Below are positions 12,201 to 25,966 of a DNA stretch of 64,000 bases, piece by piece; the first letter of the stretch is position 1; each line of letters starts with the position of its first letter. The position numbers and the translations under genes are program-made. Below the pieces are notes generated by a model. It searched no databases. It saw only the letters and a program-made list of their open reading frames with translations, and was not told the origin of the DNA. The stretch is from Mycteria americana (Eukaryota; Chordata; Aves; Ciconiiformes; Ciconiidae), in contig NC_134365.1 of the NCBI RefSeq assembly GCF_035582795.1, positions 130,797,577 to 130,861,576 of the forward strand. Direction: 5' to 3'.

Positions 12201-15200
12201 GGACCTTGCCAGGATCTCAAACGTGCAATGTCCTCTCCTGCCTTCCCGTGGGAAAGCCTGCATCTTTTGCTGCTGTCACTGGCCTGATCCTCATTCACGT
12301 GGCTGGCCACGGGCACTGGCCACAGTAGCCGACAGGCACTGTCACAGCCCCCTGTGCCGGGAGCCTGGTCCTGCTGGGTGTCAATGGACCCTGGCAAAAA
12401 CTGAATTGAGTAGTCCTGTGCAACACCATATGTTTGCAGCTGCATTTTCAAAAAATCTCAGGAAAGGCCAGTAAGCAAAAGTAAATATGCAGGAACTGAA
12501 TGATGTCTAACAAATAAATTGGCAGCTTGCACAGGTTTTAACAGATAAGGGACTAATGAATAAGATATCTGTAGTCCATGAGAGGGCTAACAAACATCTA
12601 CACAAGAGTACTCTGGTATTGTATGGTGCAGACACGCAGACTGGGGCATTTCCAAATACAGAACTCAAAGGTACACCGCGTATCCCCAGCCAACAGCACA
12701 GCTCTGTGCAGGGTTAGCATATGCAGAAAGCCTTAGCTTGTCAAACAGGACATTAAGCTGCTGGATCCCAAATGTGCTGTTTGACCACTACCTCTTATAT
12801 CCCCCTTATGAAGGCATGTCTCCAGCAGAAAGCCAAGCTTTGTGCCCAAGGCTAGGTGAAATGAACTTGGTGTCTAAAGAGCTGGGATTACAGACAAACC
12901 AGAGTGGTCACGTAAATCCAGCAGTAATCCACCTCATCCTGGAGTGCCAATACCGGGTCAGGGTCCCTGGACTACCCAGAATGGCTACTGTTGTCACTGC
13001 TATGCCAGTGCTGATTGATGTGAGAGTAGCCACTGGGAGAGGCAGGGCCTGGAAGAAGCCACCAAGATGACCTGCCTTTGGCAAGACTGAACTTGATGGG
13101 AACTTTGCTCGGAAGTGTAGCTCAAACCAACCTGGGCCAATGACTGGCTTTTGCTAATGGTGTCTTTGAAGATTTATGTATTCAAAACAAAATTTGCAGG
13201 AAAGCAGCTGATGGACCTTCTGGACACGGCTTTGACTTTATCCTCACTATTTTCTATCCTGGCGTATTTCTAACTCATATTACATTAAGGATGTTTAGTG
13301 TTAATGTTCATTACAGCGTCTTTTGTTGGAATTTTTCTCTTGGGTATGAAGAGATAATCCACATGAATATTTTTTTCCATTATAGGCCGCATTATTAAGT
13401 CCATTATTGTATTTTAATTGGCGTTATTATAGCACATTAAGTACTTTGGCATGGTTTAGAGATAGTTTGTTAATAACACTATTACTAAAATACTAAAAGT
13501 TGCATTTCTATTCTGGTTAATGTTGAAGCTTTCAAAATTGTACTCATTCTGTCATGTAGCTTGGGATCACAAATCTGGCATTATTCTACTGTCTTTTGTA
13601 GTGCTTCTACCTTCTCTAATAATCTGCTGTTTCAACAATGCCCCTATATATCACTGAGCCAGAGGTGACGCAGAACAATATATCACGTCCGGTTACAGTC
13701 TTTGGCTGTGTCAAACAAAATTTTATCCTACCCAAAACGTCTGAATGACTTCAGCTTTGCTATTTAAATGAGTATTGACAGAATAACTCTCAAGATATTT
13801 ATAGAATTTACTCTTAGCAAATAGTGGGGCTTATTTACAGTCTGTTGGGGTGGTTTTTCCAGTATTTATTTCAGATGCCTTTGTGGCTCCTACATCCTCA
13901 GCAGAATTGTACACTGGTATCATCACCAAATCCTTTCCTGCAACACCCTGCATGAATTAACAGATTGAATTTGTCAGCCACGGTATTTCTATTTCTATTC
14001 ATCATGGACAAAGTTGCAGTTTTCTGTCCTGTGTCATGTTCAGGTTAAACAGAATTAAAGAATGGCAAAAAGCACAGGTACCTTTCTTTTTTAAAAAACT
14101 AAGCAAGCTGGTTTACAGTGAAATACAGTAAATGGGGAGCCTCTGATTAGTATGTGGGCTGAGCTTTCTTTCAAGATAGGCCTTTACTTCAAAAAGGCTA
14201 AGATGACACATCTAGTAAGAATTTCCATTAGTATAAAGTAAAAAAGGTAATCATTTAAGCTTGTATTCAATACTCATGCTTGAGCCTCAAGCAGACAGAG
14301 GTTATATCTATACTATTTAACACCGTAAGACGTTCCTGGGCATTGCAACTTAATCAGGTATGCTTTTAAATTATTACAACAGTCTCTGGGGCAGTTTTGG
14401 CCTAGGGTAACTCCTACTCTCCGTAGTGCATATCCTCAGGCTACGAGTTAGCACAGGTCAGGGACCATCCCCACGACAGTTTGTATATGACTACCCTGCT
14501 CGGGAGGCTAAGAAGGACCAACAGTGTGGACGCAGACTCTTCTGCGCCAACTGACTTCATTGCCAGAGCGTGGTCCTCAGCGCATTTAATTTGCTAACAG
14601 AGATGTAGCCAGCTAGTCCCGTTGAAATGATGGCCACTTTAGCAGGTCACTTATATATAATCTTCTAATGTTTTCTACAGAAGTCCAAGTCACAGAAATA
14701 AATGAGACAGCCTATTTTCCAGCCAGAATGTGGAAAGAACATTCCCATCAGCTTCAGTGAGAGATGAACCAGGTCTTGTAGGCAGAAAGCTCCAGACAAG
14801 TAAAGCAACAAGGAAAACCATCTTTTTTCTCTATAAGACTGCCAATCCAAGCGTGTTATTCATGAAACTCAAACAGCTCACATAAGCTTCTGAAAGTCTG
14901 GGAGGGGGCTATCCGAACTGGACTACTTGACACTTACACTGCTCACCCAAAATACTACAGACCATATCGGTGCAGCCCATTCCTGGCTCTTGAGTCACAG
15001 TCAGGTCAAACGCAGCCCCTATACCCAGGGACTACGTTTTGTGACCAGTGATGAGGTAGTGCGGACACCGGGACTGCTCTTGCCTTGGGAGAAAGCAGAA
15101 GCCAGTGGTGAAAGTTCATTTCACCCCGTTTTTCTGGGATCCAGCTGAAAGCTCAACCCTTTCCCAGCCATGAGGGGAGTCTAATTCACACGGTGCCGGG

Positions 15201-16869
15201 AGTTTTCCTTCTTTCACTTCTTCAGGGCATGTGGTGTATTTTCATAGCTCTCTGGCATGTGGCAATTTTGATGTGCAATGAGTCAGGCAGGTGCACCCTG
15301 CCTGGACTCTGTCATGAGCTGGTGTGAAGAGGTTAAATGTGCCAAATACCTACCCTGTTGTTTGGGCACAGAACTGTTAAAAGAGGTGATGTGATGCACT
15401 GGATGGGTGGATATCTCTGACCGCATTGCTCTTCTTGACTTTAATTTCTATCGTCTTACCCCACTTCACACTGTCCCCACAAAAAATACAATAACCTTTT
15501 ATACCAGTGAAAGAAGTTAAGGCTACAGGACTGTTCATCACAGTTAAATGAGATTCAAGGGGCACTGCAGAGAGGGGCTTTCTTACAGGTTTCTATCAAA
15601 CTGACAACAACCACTGTAACTTGTGCCAGCAGCACAACCGTGTATTGACTATGGGTTTTCTTGCAAGGGGAGAAATGCTACTGTACTACATATTCCCACC
15701 TAACACCTCCAGAAACATAGGGCAGAGATTAGGTATAAATTGCTATTTGTCCTAGAATTTATATGTAGATTACAGTGTATGTAAGCCCTTAACTATGTGA
15801 AATAGATGAATTAAACTTGACATTTGTAGATAAAGCAAGTCAACAGCTACTTGGCTGCACATTTTTATGGGCTCTCTGTCACATACTTTTCTAGGCATAG
15901 GTATTTCATCTAACTCTGTAAGGTAAGCCTTACTCTCTTGGGCTTTTATTTTTCCAGAGGAGTGTTTCTCCTGTTCTCCTATGTGAGAAATTTTACTCCT
16001 CCTCAGACAATTTACTCCTTCCAGGGAAGACTGAGGGGTGTCAGGGTGGCAGCCACTGCGACTAGTGATGGCAGTGCTGGGGCAGTGCCACAGTCCATGA
16101 ACTCCCAGATGAATTACCGGGTTCTCTGAGCTTCTGTCTGGGCTGGTTTGGTTGGTTGGTTGGTTTTTTAACACAAAACTGACTGAAAACAGCTCTGAAA
16201 AGTCTTTTCTCAGCAATATGGTGTACAGTAGTCTACAGGCTACAACTGCATTGACAGGACCCGTAGGCATTTATGGAGAGCAAGAAGCAGTCCTTCCTTC
16301 TTTATCCAGGTCTCATGCTTCTTTGTGTGGAGGACAACTCATTTTGACTTCTGGATAAACTCAGCATTGGGATTGAAGGTGTTTTGCTAATCCAGCTGCT
16401 TTCGCGTCCCTTCAGAGGAATTTTTTCTGGATCAACCTAATGACCTTTCCATAACCTTCAGAGCTTTTTTTTCCATATTACAGCACTCTAAGAGCTTCTC
16501 AGTTTTAATCCTCATTCTGCTAGAGGGGTCCTCTTTACTATCAGGAGGTCAATTAATACTCCAATGCTCCATTTCCCCACAAACATCAAGGGATACTGTG
16601 GTAATAATTGGAAGTTTTTGACAGAGCTCTCATTAGCAGCAGCTTCATTAAAATTTTATTTAAAAAGAAAAAAAAGAAAAAAAGGAAGGACTCTCCAACT
16701 GATATTAGAAAAGAGTATTTTATGCAGAGGAGACAACAATTCTGAGAGAAAAAAGTCCGAATGTGTTCGGCGTGACTTCTGTTCTCCTCTAGACATAAAA
16801 GGCTCCTCTCTGTTTCAGCGCTGTGCTGGCTTCCAAGTGCCCTTTTGCATGACCTGAGGAAGCATCTGC

Positions 16870-16896
16870 TAGGTTGGTGCAACAGTCATTGGGTTC
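16870..16896 (+). mobile_element. Possible mariner terminal-repeat remnant
   Basis: The string taggttggtgcaa followed by cagtcattg closely resembles the terminal inverted repeat of mariner/MADE1-type transposons. I found no matching inverted copy nearby and no transposase remnant. This is either a solo decayed end or a chance match. Confidence 0.25.
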
Positions 16897-19800
16897 TCGT
16901 CTTTTTTTGTGAAAGGTATATATATAATCCCCGGTCACTGTTGTAATACGCTTCCCTTCTCTGCTCCCTTGCTTTATCCACAGAGGGTGAGAAACTATTA
17001 TGCACCATTATTATGGGATGGCCACCGTGCTGGCAGAGACACATGTGAAACACAGGGGCCTCTGCTTCTCGAGCGGCAGCCCAACACCAAACCCTCAGCG
17101 GATCAAACGCGGGACACAGGAGCTGGAGGAGCAGATCACTGACGCCCACCTCCTGCGGCACGCGCTGACCACAAACCAGATAAACCGGTTGCGAAAGGCT
17201 GAAAGGAAGGAATTGAAATCGGGGGAACTGTGTTCTTTCCACTCTTTTCCATCTACCTGAGTAGTGCTATGTGTGGCAACAGGACATAGCATGTCCCTGG
17301 GCAGAAATTAAAAAGGCTAATGGAATCCCTGTCATGTCTATGATGTTCTTTAATATCCAAATTAACAGCTGGGAAGCATATCTTGGTAGACAGATATTTA
17401 AAAGCTGTCTTTACCCAAAGAGGCATCCTGCCTCCTATATGCGATAATCCATTCCTGCTAATGGATTTGGCAAATGGGTCTTTATTTGCGCCCCAACAGG
17501 GCACTTTCATGGTCCTTCTAAAGACCCTGAAACTTGGTGTAGCTTGCACATATTCGCTTGCATTCAGAGTTTTTGGGGCTAGGGCCCCTCAAACACATAG
17601 TGTGAAAAGAGGCTGGCTTAAGGGAAGATGGGCCAAGGAAGGTGTTATAACCAAACTGCTGCTTGCCTTGCTTAAGTTTGTGTGTTTCCTAAGGGTCACG
17701 GATGTTATTTTTTCATTTGTTAATTACCACGCCTGACTGCAGTACTCTGGTGCATTTATATATAAAGCCTCCTTCCCTGAACAGTGGGATTTGGGGAGTT
17801 TCCTTGCTCCCGGTGTGCCTGAAGCTGCGATGCACAATTCTCTCTCTTTCACCATTTAAGGACCACAATATTGTTTTATGTTCTTACCCGCTTCGGGTTC
17901 ACCATCCCCTTGTGAAAAGCAAAGGGCGATTCTAGCACAAAGAAACGCTGTAAGAAACAAGAGGGCTACCGCACAGAGTAGCGTAACGGCTGGGGCTGAC
18001 TTCATCCCAAAAAGTATCATGAGGGTTTTTAGAAGGTGGCTGGGGACCCGGCTCTGTAAGCACGCTCAGTTAGCTTGCTGCCGCCTGCTCCGGGGGCCAT
18101 GGCACCAGGCTTTTCTTCACGCCGTGAGCCGCAGCTCCGTGCTCGCCGCTCTCGCCACGCATCCCCGCCGTCGGGCTGCTGCTTTGCAGCCGCGCGGCAG
18201 AGGTGGGCTGCCCACAACAACGTCGTGACCGCTGGGAGCCTATTTATTTCGGTGGGTTGTAAAAGGGCTGTAAATACGCCACACTCCCAAAACCAATTCC
18301 CAGTGCAACCAGAAGGTTTTTCTTTTCTCTCCCCCACCCACTCATTTATTTTTTTCCCCCTTTCTGTAGCAGTGAGTAAGACAGCCCTCCCAAGCAGAGG
18401 CAAGCTGCCCTGGGAGCGTGACTGAGCGGAGGAGGAACAAGGAGCAGCAGCTGCATCAAAGGCAGCCCCGCCATCGCCAGCTTTTCACACTCGCAGTACG
18501 GGGCTCTTTTAATTGAAAAAAGAGGCCTTAACGGGCCCAGGGGACCGCTCAGAGCCTACTTCTAAACGGTACCGAGCGCCGATTCAAGGCCACCAAGTAT
18601 TTTCTCATTCCCTGGGTTTCGGCTTGAGGCAGCTCGGTGCTTCTCAGGGGCTGCTTGGGTTTTACCAGCTCAGACTTTCAGGTGCCATGGCCCGACAGAA
18701 GTCAGCGTGGCAGCCAAGTACTAAGAGGCACAAATAATGTTGTTATGCTTTGCAATCAGCTACGGGATTTTGGTTCTGACAGTCAGTCAGCAGGGGTCTT
18801 GTTTCGAGCGTTTTAAAGTGTTACCCGCACCCCTTGCTGACCGGCATGCTCTTCTTCAACACTGCACACGCACTGGGGCAACTACAAAGAAAATCGGTGA
18901 TTTTTCTGTACAGCGGGAGAATATATTGGAGTGTTGGGTGGTAGAATTAGATGAATGCAAAAAGAGGAAAGTGCCTTAAATATTATACTTTAATGCGTTT
19001 AAAAGTATTCTTAATCTGACAACTGCAGTGTCCACAGAAGCAGCAGGAATGAACTCTAATATTTCTGATTTCAGTGCCAGTCGGTTTTGATGTGCACCAA
19101 CAGACCAGCTTCCCTGGCATCTGATCAGGACGGGTCTTTATTCCCCCTCCTGTTTCTAAAGGGCTCCTCCTTTCTCCTCCTCCTTCCCCCGCTCTCTCCC
19201 CATGTGGAAATTCATTTAAAAGGCAAAATGGCCAGAATGCCCTTTTACTGTAACTGTATGTGGACTTCTTTCAAAACTCCCTTTAGAGCTCGCGGTTAAT
19301 TAAAATCCTCTCATTCTGCGGCACCAGTTTCTGAGGTCATGTTGCCCTGACTTGTTTTGCTGTCCTGCATACACTCAACTAAAGAGCGGATAAAGTAAAT
19401 TCCAGTGCATCTGTGGTACCTGTAGCAAATCCCTCAGAAGGACAAAAAAATCGCTGAGCAATATGTATGCCATTCTAGCTTCTTGCTATGTTCAAATACC
19501 TAATGACAGCTGAAAAATATCCTCTGACTGCAACTGCTGAGGAATATTGCAGTAAATCATGCTCATCTGCATTGTTGCTGTTTTCTGCAGTATTGTTTTC
19601 CATAGTGAAAAAGTAATTTTTCCTAAAAGTAATATTGCACAATTCATAATTAAAGGAACAGAAGGTGTTATTGTACAGTTATGCCATGTTTGTGCTTTTA
19701 CCCAGTCGGTTCTGGCCTGACGCAGATTTGTGAGTGGCAAGTGCTATAAATGGCCCATGGAGGACATTCGTCTTTCCCGGGCCTGCCAGGTGAGACACGC

Positions 19801-21640
19801 CGCCGTGTGCCCAGCCTCTCCTCGCTGCCCAGCCTCACCCCCCGCCCTCTCCGTGTGCTCCGGTCTGGGCACATCGCATGCTGCTGGTGAGGCCCTGCAA
19901 GGCTTCCCGCCGGCGCCGGACTCTGCCACCACTCTTTGCAGTGTTTGCATCCGTCAGCCTCCGTTACGGCTCTGCTGGGCCTCCTGGCAGCCAGGGGTGG
20001 GAAGCATCAGGAAGGATCCAGTACCTGATCACATGCATCAGGACAGATTCGGTATCCGATCACAGGTATCACTTTAACGGAGCATTAAAATGCAGAAGCT
20101 CTAATCGGCTGGGTGGGTATGTCGAGGCAGTCTTTTGCGGGATGCCAGAGGCTGACGGTCAGATCAGATATCACCAATATCTGCACAGATGCACGCAATT
20201 TCTGACCATACAGACTCTGAAGGCATTGCTTGGGGACCTCAGCATGAGTGAATCTTGTGGGTAAGCAGGGAAATACACCAAGATGTTGAAGATCCTCGTC
20301 CTGCAGGTATGCAGAGGCCTGCCTTAGAGTAATCACTTCTCAAAATCAACTTGTAATAGCAATTACCACATTTAGCTTTTGCTTTGTTGGAACCTCGTCC
20401 TGGGAAAGAGTAAGAGGATTTGGATAAAAGCCTAAACCCAATTAATCTCTTAGATTTTTATGTTTCCTTAATTTGACTTTATTTTTTGAGCGTATTTTAC
20501 ATAAAAAATTCTTTTATCTCGGGAAGCTAAGTTTACATTATTTTTCTATGCCAGTTGCATTTATTACTAAAGCAGGATGAAGCAGTCCACAGATCTGGAA
20601 TGCCATTCAGTGGTCGCAGGTTATACAGCATTGACCCTGACGCACACATTACTGATGGCATTTTATTTCTCTAAAGTATAACACTTGGTATTTCCCAACA
20701 GAGAGCACTTTTGGCTTAAAAAAAGCCAAAATAATTATTATTCTGCATAATTATTCCCCCTACCTTGGCTGTTTGCTGAATGGGTTCTTTGCTTACGCAC
20801 ATGCTGAAGACAATGTCCGGAGGTTGGAGTCAGTAACTCACTACGCACCACATTTGGATATATGCTCGCTAAATCCTGAGGTGAACAAATTTCCAGGTAA
20901 GGAATTCACTATCTCTTAAACGCTTAGATACACAAGGGTACCGACGCTTTTGCAAGACATAGAAACGAGCCAGGGTATGATAGGAAGGCAGCAAAACCAC
21001 AGCAAAGTAATTACACAGCGGCAAGAGAGCGGCTCTGCCGACATCCCGGTCTGCGCTCGCGGCTGGTAACGCCAATTAGCAGGCCGCTGCCTCACCTGCG
21101 GCGCGTTCATTAGCATATGCATATTCACACATCTCGTAAATTTTTATCACATTTAGTAAAAAGTGTCCTTGTGTTCCCTTTTACCCTTCCGTGAACAGGG
21201 GCATCACGGCGGAGCGGGCGAGAGGTGGTTTCAGAGGCTGCGCCGGCCATTTCTTGGCTGCTGGCGGCTGCCGCCCAGGCGAGGCTGGGTGACTCTGAGG
21301 GTGACTCCGAGCGTGTCGTACGTGGTAGCGGGAAGTCAGAGACGCCAGGACCTTTGGGGAACGGGCAGAAAAATTGTCATGTACTGAATGAAAGGAATAA
21401 CCATTGGTACACGTTCCACCAAATCTTCTAGGAGCAAGCACCCGTTTGGCTTTAAGTTCCCATTCTAGCTGCTTACAGCAAACGCGGCATCACGTGTGCC
21501 CTTTGATCCCCTGCTGCTGTTTGCAGCAATGGAAGCCTTCAGGTGCTCCGCAGCACCTCGCACTCGTCTTGGTTAGGAGACTGCTCTCTCCTTAGAGGGC
21601 CTGTCACTCAGTGACAGATCACGAACTCATTGTCCCAGAC

Positions 21641-21704
21641 TTATTTTATTTTATTATTTCATTTTATTGTATTGTATTGTATTATTATTTTATTTTATTT
21701 TATT
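21641..21704. repeat. TTTTA/TTGTA microsatellite
   Basis: ttatttta-type pentamers run for about 64 bp, with an internal block of attgt units. It is a simple sequence repeat. Confidence 0.9.
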
Positions 21705-22563
21705 CTCTCCCATGATTCTTGAGTTAAAAGGTAGCTTTTCTGCTTCCTGAGGTGGTGAATACTTTCAAAACTACTGCTTAGGAAAAAACCCACGACACTT
21801 TCAAATGGTTTCATTGTGTTTACCGACAATCATAGAGGAATGTCTTAGTCCTGCTAAACTGGGCTGCCAGGCCTACTGCTGAGCCGGTTCTGCAGGCACT
21901 ACGTACCTGTGCATACACTGACAGCCTACAGGCCTGTCACATGAATACCTGCAACCAGCTAACACTGCTCTCATTAAGATATTTGAAAAGCTGCGGTTTC
22001 TTCTCCCTGCATTAAAGGGAACTCAGATGAGCAGAAGCCAAGCAGTAAATCTCAAAAGAGGGCTTTCTCTAAAGTACCACAGTAACACCCGTGCTAGCAG
22101 TGAATACTAATGGAGATGACAGTTAATTCCCAGATAAGCCCAGATCAATAAGCCCAGGATGAAGCTTGTGAGTATCGACAGCAAAGTCTCCTTTCTCCAG
22201 GGGCTGCAGCATGGGACGGGGCAGGAGGTGGGGGCTGAGCGGGGCTGGGCTGGGATGCGCTTCCTCACTCTTGTCTCTATCGACATCTCCCACTGCAGCA
22301 GCGACACTCACAGCACAGACCAGCTAAAACAGAAAGTACAGAGAAAACTCAGTCCTTCCCAAAGCAGCCCGTCTGCATCCTCCCTCCCCACCGCAGAGTA
22401 TCCCCCGAGCCCACCTTGCTCATCACAGCCTTCAGGCTCAGATACTGTTGTGATGGGGTTTAGTACAAAACCCTGGCTGACAGGCAACAGATTGAGGAAT
22501 AAACAGCAAAAACCTTGTTTTTTAAAACCAAACAGCCACATGCCTCTCAGAGGACAGAGCGTC

Positions 22564-22903
22564 CTAGAATAAGAGAAGAGAGAAGAGGAGAGAGGAGAGG
22601 AGAGAGAGAGGAGAGGAGAGGAGAGGAGAGGAGAGGAGAGGAGAGGAGAAGAGAAGAGAAGAGAAGAGAAGAGAAGAGAAGAGAAGAGAAGAGAAGAGAA
22701 GAGAAGAGAAGAGAAGAGAAGAGAAGAGAAGAGAAGAGAAGAGAAGAAGAGAAGAGAAGAGAAGAGAAGAGAAGAGAAGAGAAGAGAAGAGAAGAGAAGA
22801 GAAGAGAAGAGAAGAGAAGAGAAGAGAAGAGAAGAGAAGAGAAGAGAAGAGAAGAGAAGAGAAGAGAAGAGAAGAGAAGAGAAGAGAAGAGAAGAGAAGA
22901 GGA
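22564..22903. repeat. GAGAG/GAAGA homopurine pentanucleotide repeat
   Basis: About 340 bp are purely A and G on the plus strand. The left third is dominated by gagag/gagga units. The rest is nearly perfect gaaga/agaag units, with one phase slip near 22,741-22,750 where an extra aag is inserted. Because the unit lacks stops in most frames, long spurious open frames of Glu/Arg/Lys (plus) and Ser/Leu/Phe (minus) cross it. They are not genes. A mirror-symmetric homopurine tract of this length can form triplex DNA and is likely length-variable. Confidence 0.97.
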
Positions 22904-22909
22904 GACCAC

Positions 22910-25900
22910 TTTCCAAGGAGAAAGGAGATCACATGCAGAAAGTCCCTGTTTAGTTTATCAGGCTATGGCTATGGAGATTGTAGGGACTGTGTCAATTTTT
23001 TTCAGAAGCATTTTTCTACAGAGCCAGCATTGAAAAAAACTGTGTATGATACTCAGTTTTCCAAAAAACCTCCATTGATTTCTGTGGCCCAGATTCAACA
23101 AAATGCCAACATATGTTCTTAATTTTGGCCTATTCTGTACCCTAGTAAAACAAATGGGCAGGGAATATTTCTACCCCACTGAAATCAGACCTTTCCTTAC
23201 TGTCACAGCAGAGACCAGCCCCAACCTTGCTCTGCAGAAGACTGTGTTTGTGGGCAATTTGATTGCCCAGAGATTGAACACGAGGAAAGCACAGAGCACT
23301 CTCAGCTGGGAGAGAGAAATGGAGCCAACAGCTGAGCAACACGGGGGTAGATGATGGAGTGCTGAAAAATGTATGCTGAAAGAAGAATGGAAGTACAATA
23401 TTAGATGCTCAGCATTTATTTAAATTTTAAAAAGATCTTTTAAAAAAGCAGGCAAAGAATGTGGAAAAGATCTAGGGAAAAAAGGAGTCCACATTTTTAT
23501 GTCCACATCACTAAGCAACATTTCTTAGGCTATTTATAATGATGTTTAAAACTAAAAATCTTTGACATTACTTCAAACAAGCAGGCAGGCTAATCAAACT
23601 GGCAACAGAAGCTACAGCAGCAGTTTGGTAGGGAAAAACGAATCATTATAGGTCTTTGTATGAACACAATCCAGTTACATTAACTTAATATGGGGAGAAA
23701 ATCTTTATTTAGAAAGAAACCATTTTAACCTGAAAAGCAATCATGTGCCAAGTAAGTCCCACTTCCAAAGAGACTGTAAGTGCTCTTCTGTGCAAGAGTT
23801 ATCATTTTCAAAGACTTTTAGTACCATTTGATTTGTTCCGCATCCAGCTGAGTGATCCCCTTCATGAGATGGCACCGGCACAAATCAGCCAAAGATCTTG
23901 CTGCTTGAAAATGACAGCAGTTCTGATAAGGTTCAGTACAATTTCACTTGACACTGGTTTTCTGATAAGGGTCCTGTATGTGACCGCAGTGAGCAGAACT
24001 AGTGGCTCAGCATTAAGCATCTAAATGTTGCCATCCACCTAACGCTCATACATATCAACCTGAATATTACTTTGCTGACACCCTTTTTGCAGGTATGCGA
24101 TGACACATTAATTGGGGGAGGTATAACATAAAAATATGTGAACTGCATATCAACTTCCGATGCTTAAAGCACCAAAATAATGGTTTCTTTTCCAAGTGGA
24201 GACACCAAAGATCACCTGCTGAACCGCTGCAGTACTGGAGGAGGTAAAAGCGTGGCAGAGGCATCCACCTTTTTCCACACGGCAGCTCTGCAGCTGATCT
24301 ACTCGGAGAAGCAGTGTTTTGAGATTAAGAAGGAACTTCTGGAAAGAGAGTTGAGGAGGACTACAGTCATTTAGATTTCATCTGATTCCTGGTATGCAAC
24401 AGTAGAATATCAAGACAAAAGTTTTTGCATTTTTTGGTTTTTTTCTAAAATCCAGAAAAATTGCCTTGGTTACCCATTCTTCTCCAGCCAGACTCTTCAC
24501 TGTGGGGTAAGAAGTTGACTTGACTCTTCTTTGCGAATCGAAATGCTGACATTTCTCTTTCTATGTATGTATGTGTGTACCTCACCAGTCGCAAAACCAA
24601 GTGAACCCCACTGCAGCTCCCCGTAGCCTCAGAGGGCACTGCGGGACTGCCATCACGCCTCTCATCACTACAAGGAGGTGCAGCACTGAACTCACAGGTG
24701 ACTCCCTTGTGACAAACACAGCTTTCCAAGCAACAGAACTATTGACATCGGTGGGGTAACCTGTGAATAAAATTACTTGGCAAGTATGAAGTTTGCAGAC
24801 TTAGTTCCTGTTTACTTGACTTGTCCTTGGTTGCTGTGACCAATCAAATCTAAATCGAGTTTCAGATTGGAAAAACGTGCCAAATGCTGTTACTTTTGTC
24901 ATTTAATACATTGTGACTTTACAACGTTGAAAAATCCCCAAGGCATATGTTGTGCCAATTAGCTTGCTTTCAATAGCTGAATACATCTGAATAACAAATT
25001 CAATTACAACCTCTGTGTATGTTATGGAAATGGGATGACATGGGGCCATACTGATGTTTATTTAGCTGTCTGAGGATGATACAACAAGAAAAAAATTTAG
25101 AAAATATTATCATCTTCGTCGCTGAAACAAGAGTGAAGCTAAGTCCTGCCCTTAAGAGGTCCGACGATGGTGGTGGTGCTGCAGAGCTGCAGCACCTGAT
25201 GAGTAGCCGGTGCGGCTGGCCGGGGGCTCCCATTAGCTTCTGCAAGCAATGGCTCAGGTCCTGGGCTTGTGCCCGGGTAATGATAATATCGTTGTGAGTC
25301 CAGAGGAAATATGGCCAGCAAGACAATTTTTAGAAAGGCAGCAGAATATATCCCCTGAAAGAGCAACCTGGTGGTTGGTTCAAGAGACAGGAGCAAAACC
25401 TCCAAACCCTCCTTTTACACTAACTTAAAGTTTTCATACTGTGAGTTTCCCCCAGTGAGGTCCAGCAACACCCATTTCTTGCACAGGCCTGAAGGAATTG
25501 GAAGTCCCTTAGAGAGCTCAACTAGTTTGTGATAAACCCTTGTCAAAAACTCTGAGGCAGAAAAAAACCCAGACGTGAGCTGTGAATTATAATGCGTCCT
25601 CTTTCTAATTTGAATTACCCTACGTTCCTTTATTTTTTCAGTTTCCCCTTTTCTTAACTGAAAAGCCAAAGGAAAACCAAAGGACCAGTCTTAAATAAAA
25701 CTTGTGATAATTTGTCATTTAAATAATATAAGTATAGTCATGTTTGTTGAAATCTCTTTCTCTGCAGATAAATGCCTACGACAACCGTATTCTCAGCTCA
25801 GGAGAGAACATCAAATTGATTACACATGTATACACTGGGAAAACATGAAAATTTGCCTACTTTGCTTCACCAACATTTTACTACTCTGAAGGCATGAAAA

Positions 25901-25945
25901 TATGACTTTGAGCATTGGCCTCATTGACTAAATAAACAGAGCATA
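22910..25945. other. Intergenic stretch, nothing recognised
   Basis: AT-rich unique sequence. Open frames of up to about 108 codons occur on both strands, in line with chance. I see no exon chain or repeat family. Confidence 0.45.
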
Positions 25946-25947
25946 AG

Positions 25948-25966
25948 TTTTTGTGTTATAACCCCT
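25948..25966 (+). repeat. 19-bp direct repeat, left copy
   Basis: The string tttttgtgttataacccct occurs here and is repeated exactly at 27,622-27,640, the two copies bracketing the retroviral fragment. It may be a target-site duplication or the footprint of a repair event. Nineteen bases is longer than the 4-6 bp duplications made by retroviral integrase. Confidence 0.8.

Larger units (their letters stand above)
4140..22560. other. Intergenic region without a supported gene
   Basis: No exon chain, RNA gene or clear promoter was found. The region holds imperfect ACTAAT-type and AAT-type simple repeats, small CpG-rich patches at about 18,060-18,240, 19,790-19,930 and 21,190-21,360, and one unusually long open frame at 8,487-9,299 on the minus strand. 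The CpG patches could be minor regulatory elements or remnants. None has a convincing first exon beside it. Confidence 0.45.

Noticed and set aside
22308-23033. Very long open frames (up to 202 codons) on both strands
   Set aside because: They are translations of the GAAGA/TCTTC repeat (repeating EERR or SSLLF patterns), not genes.
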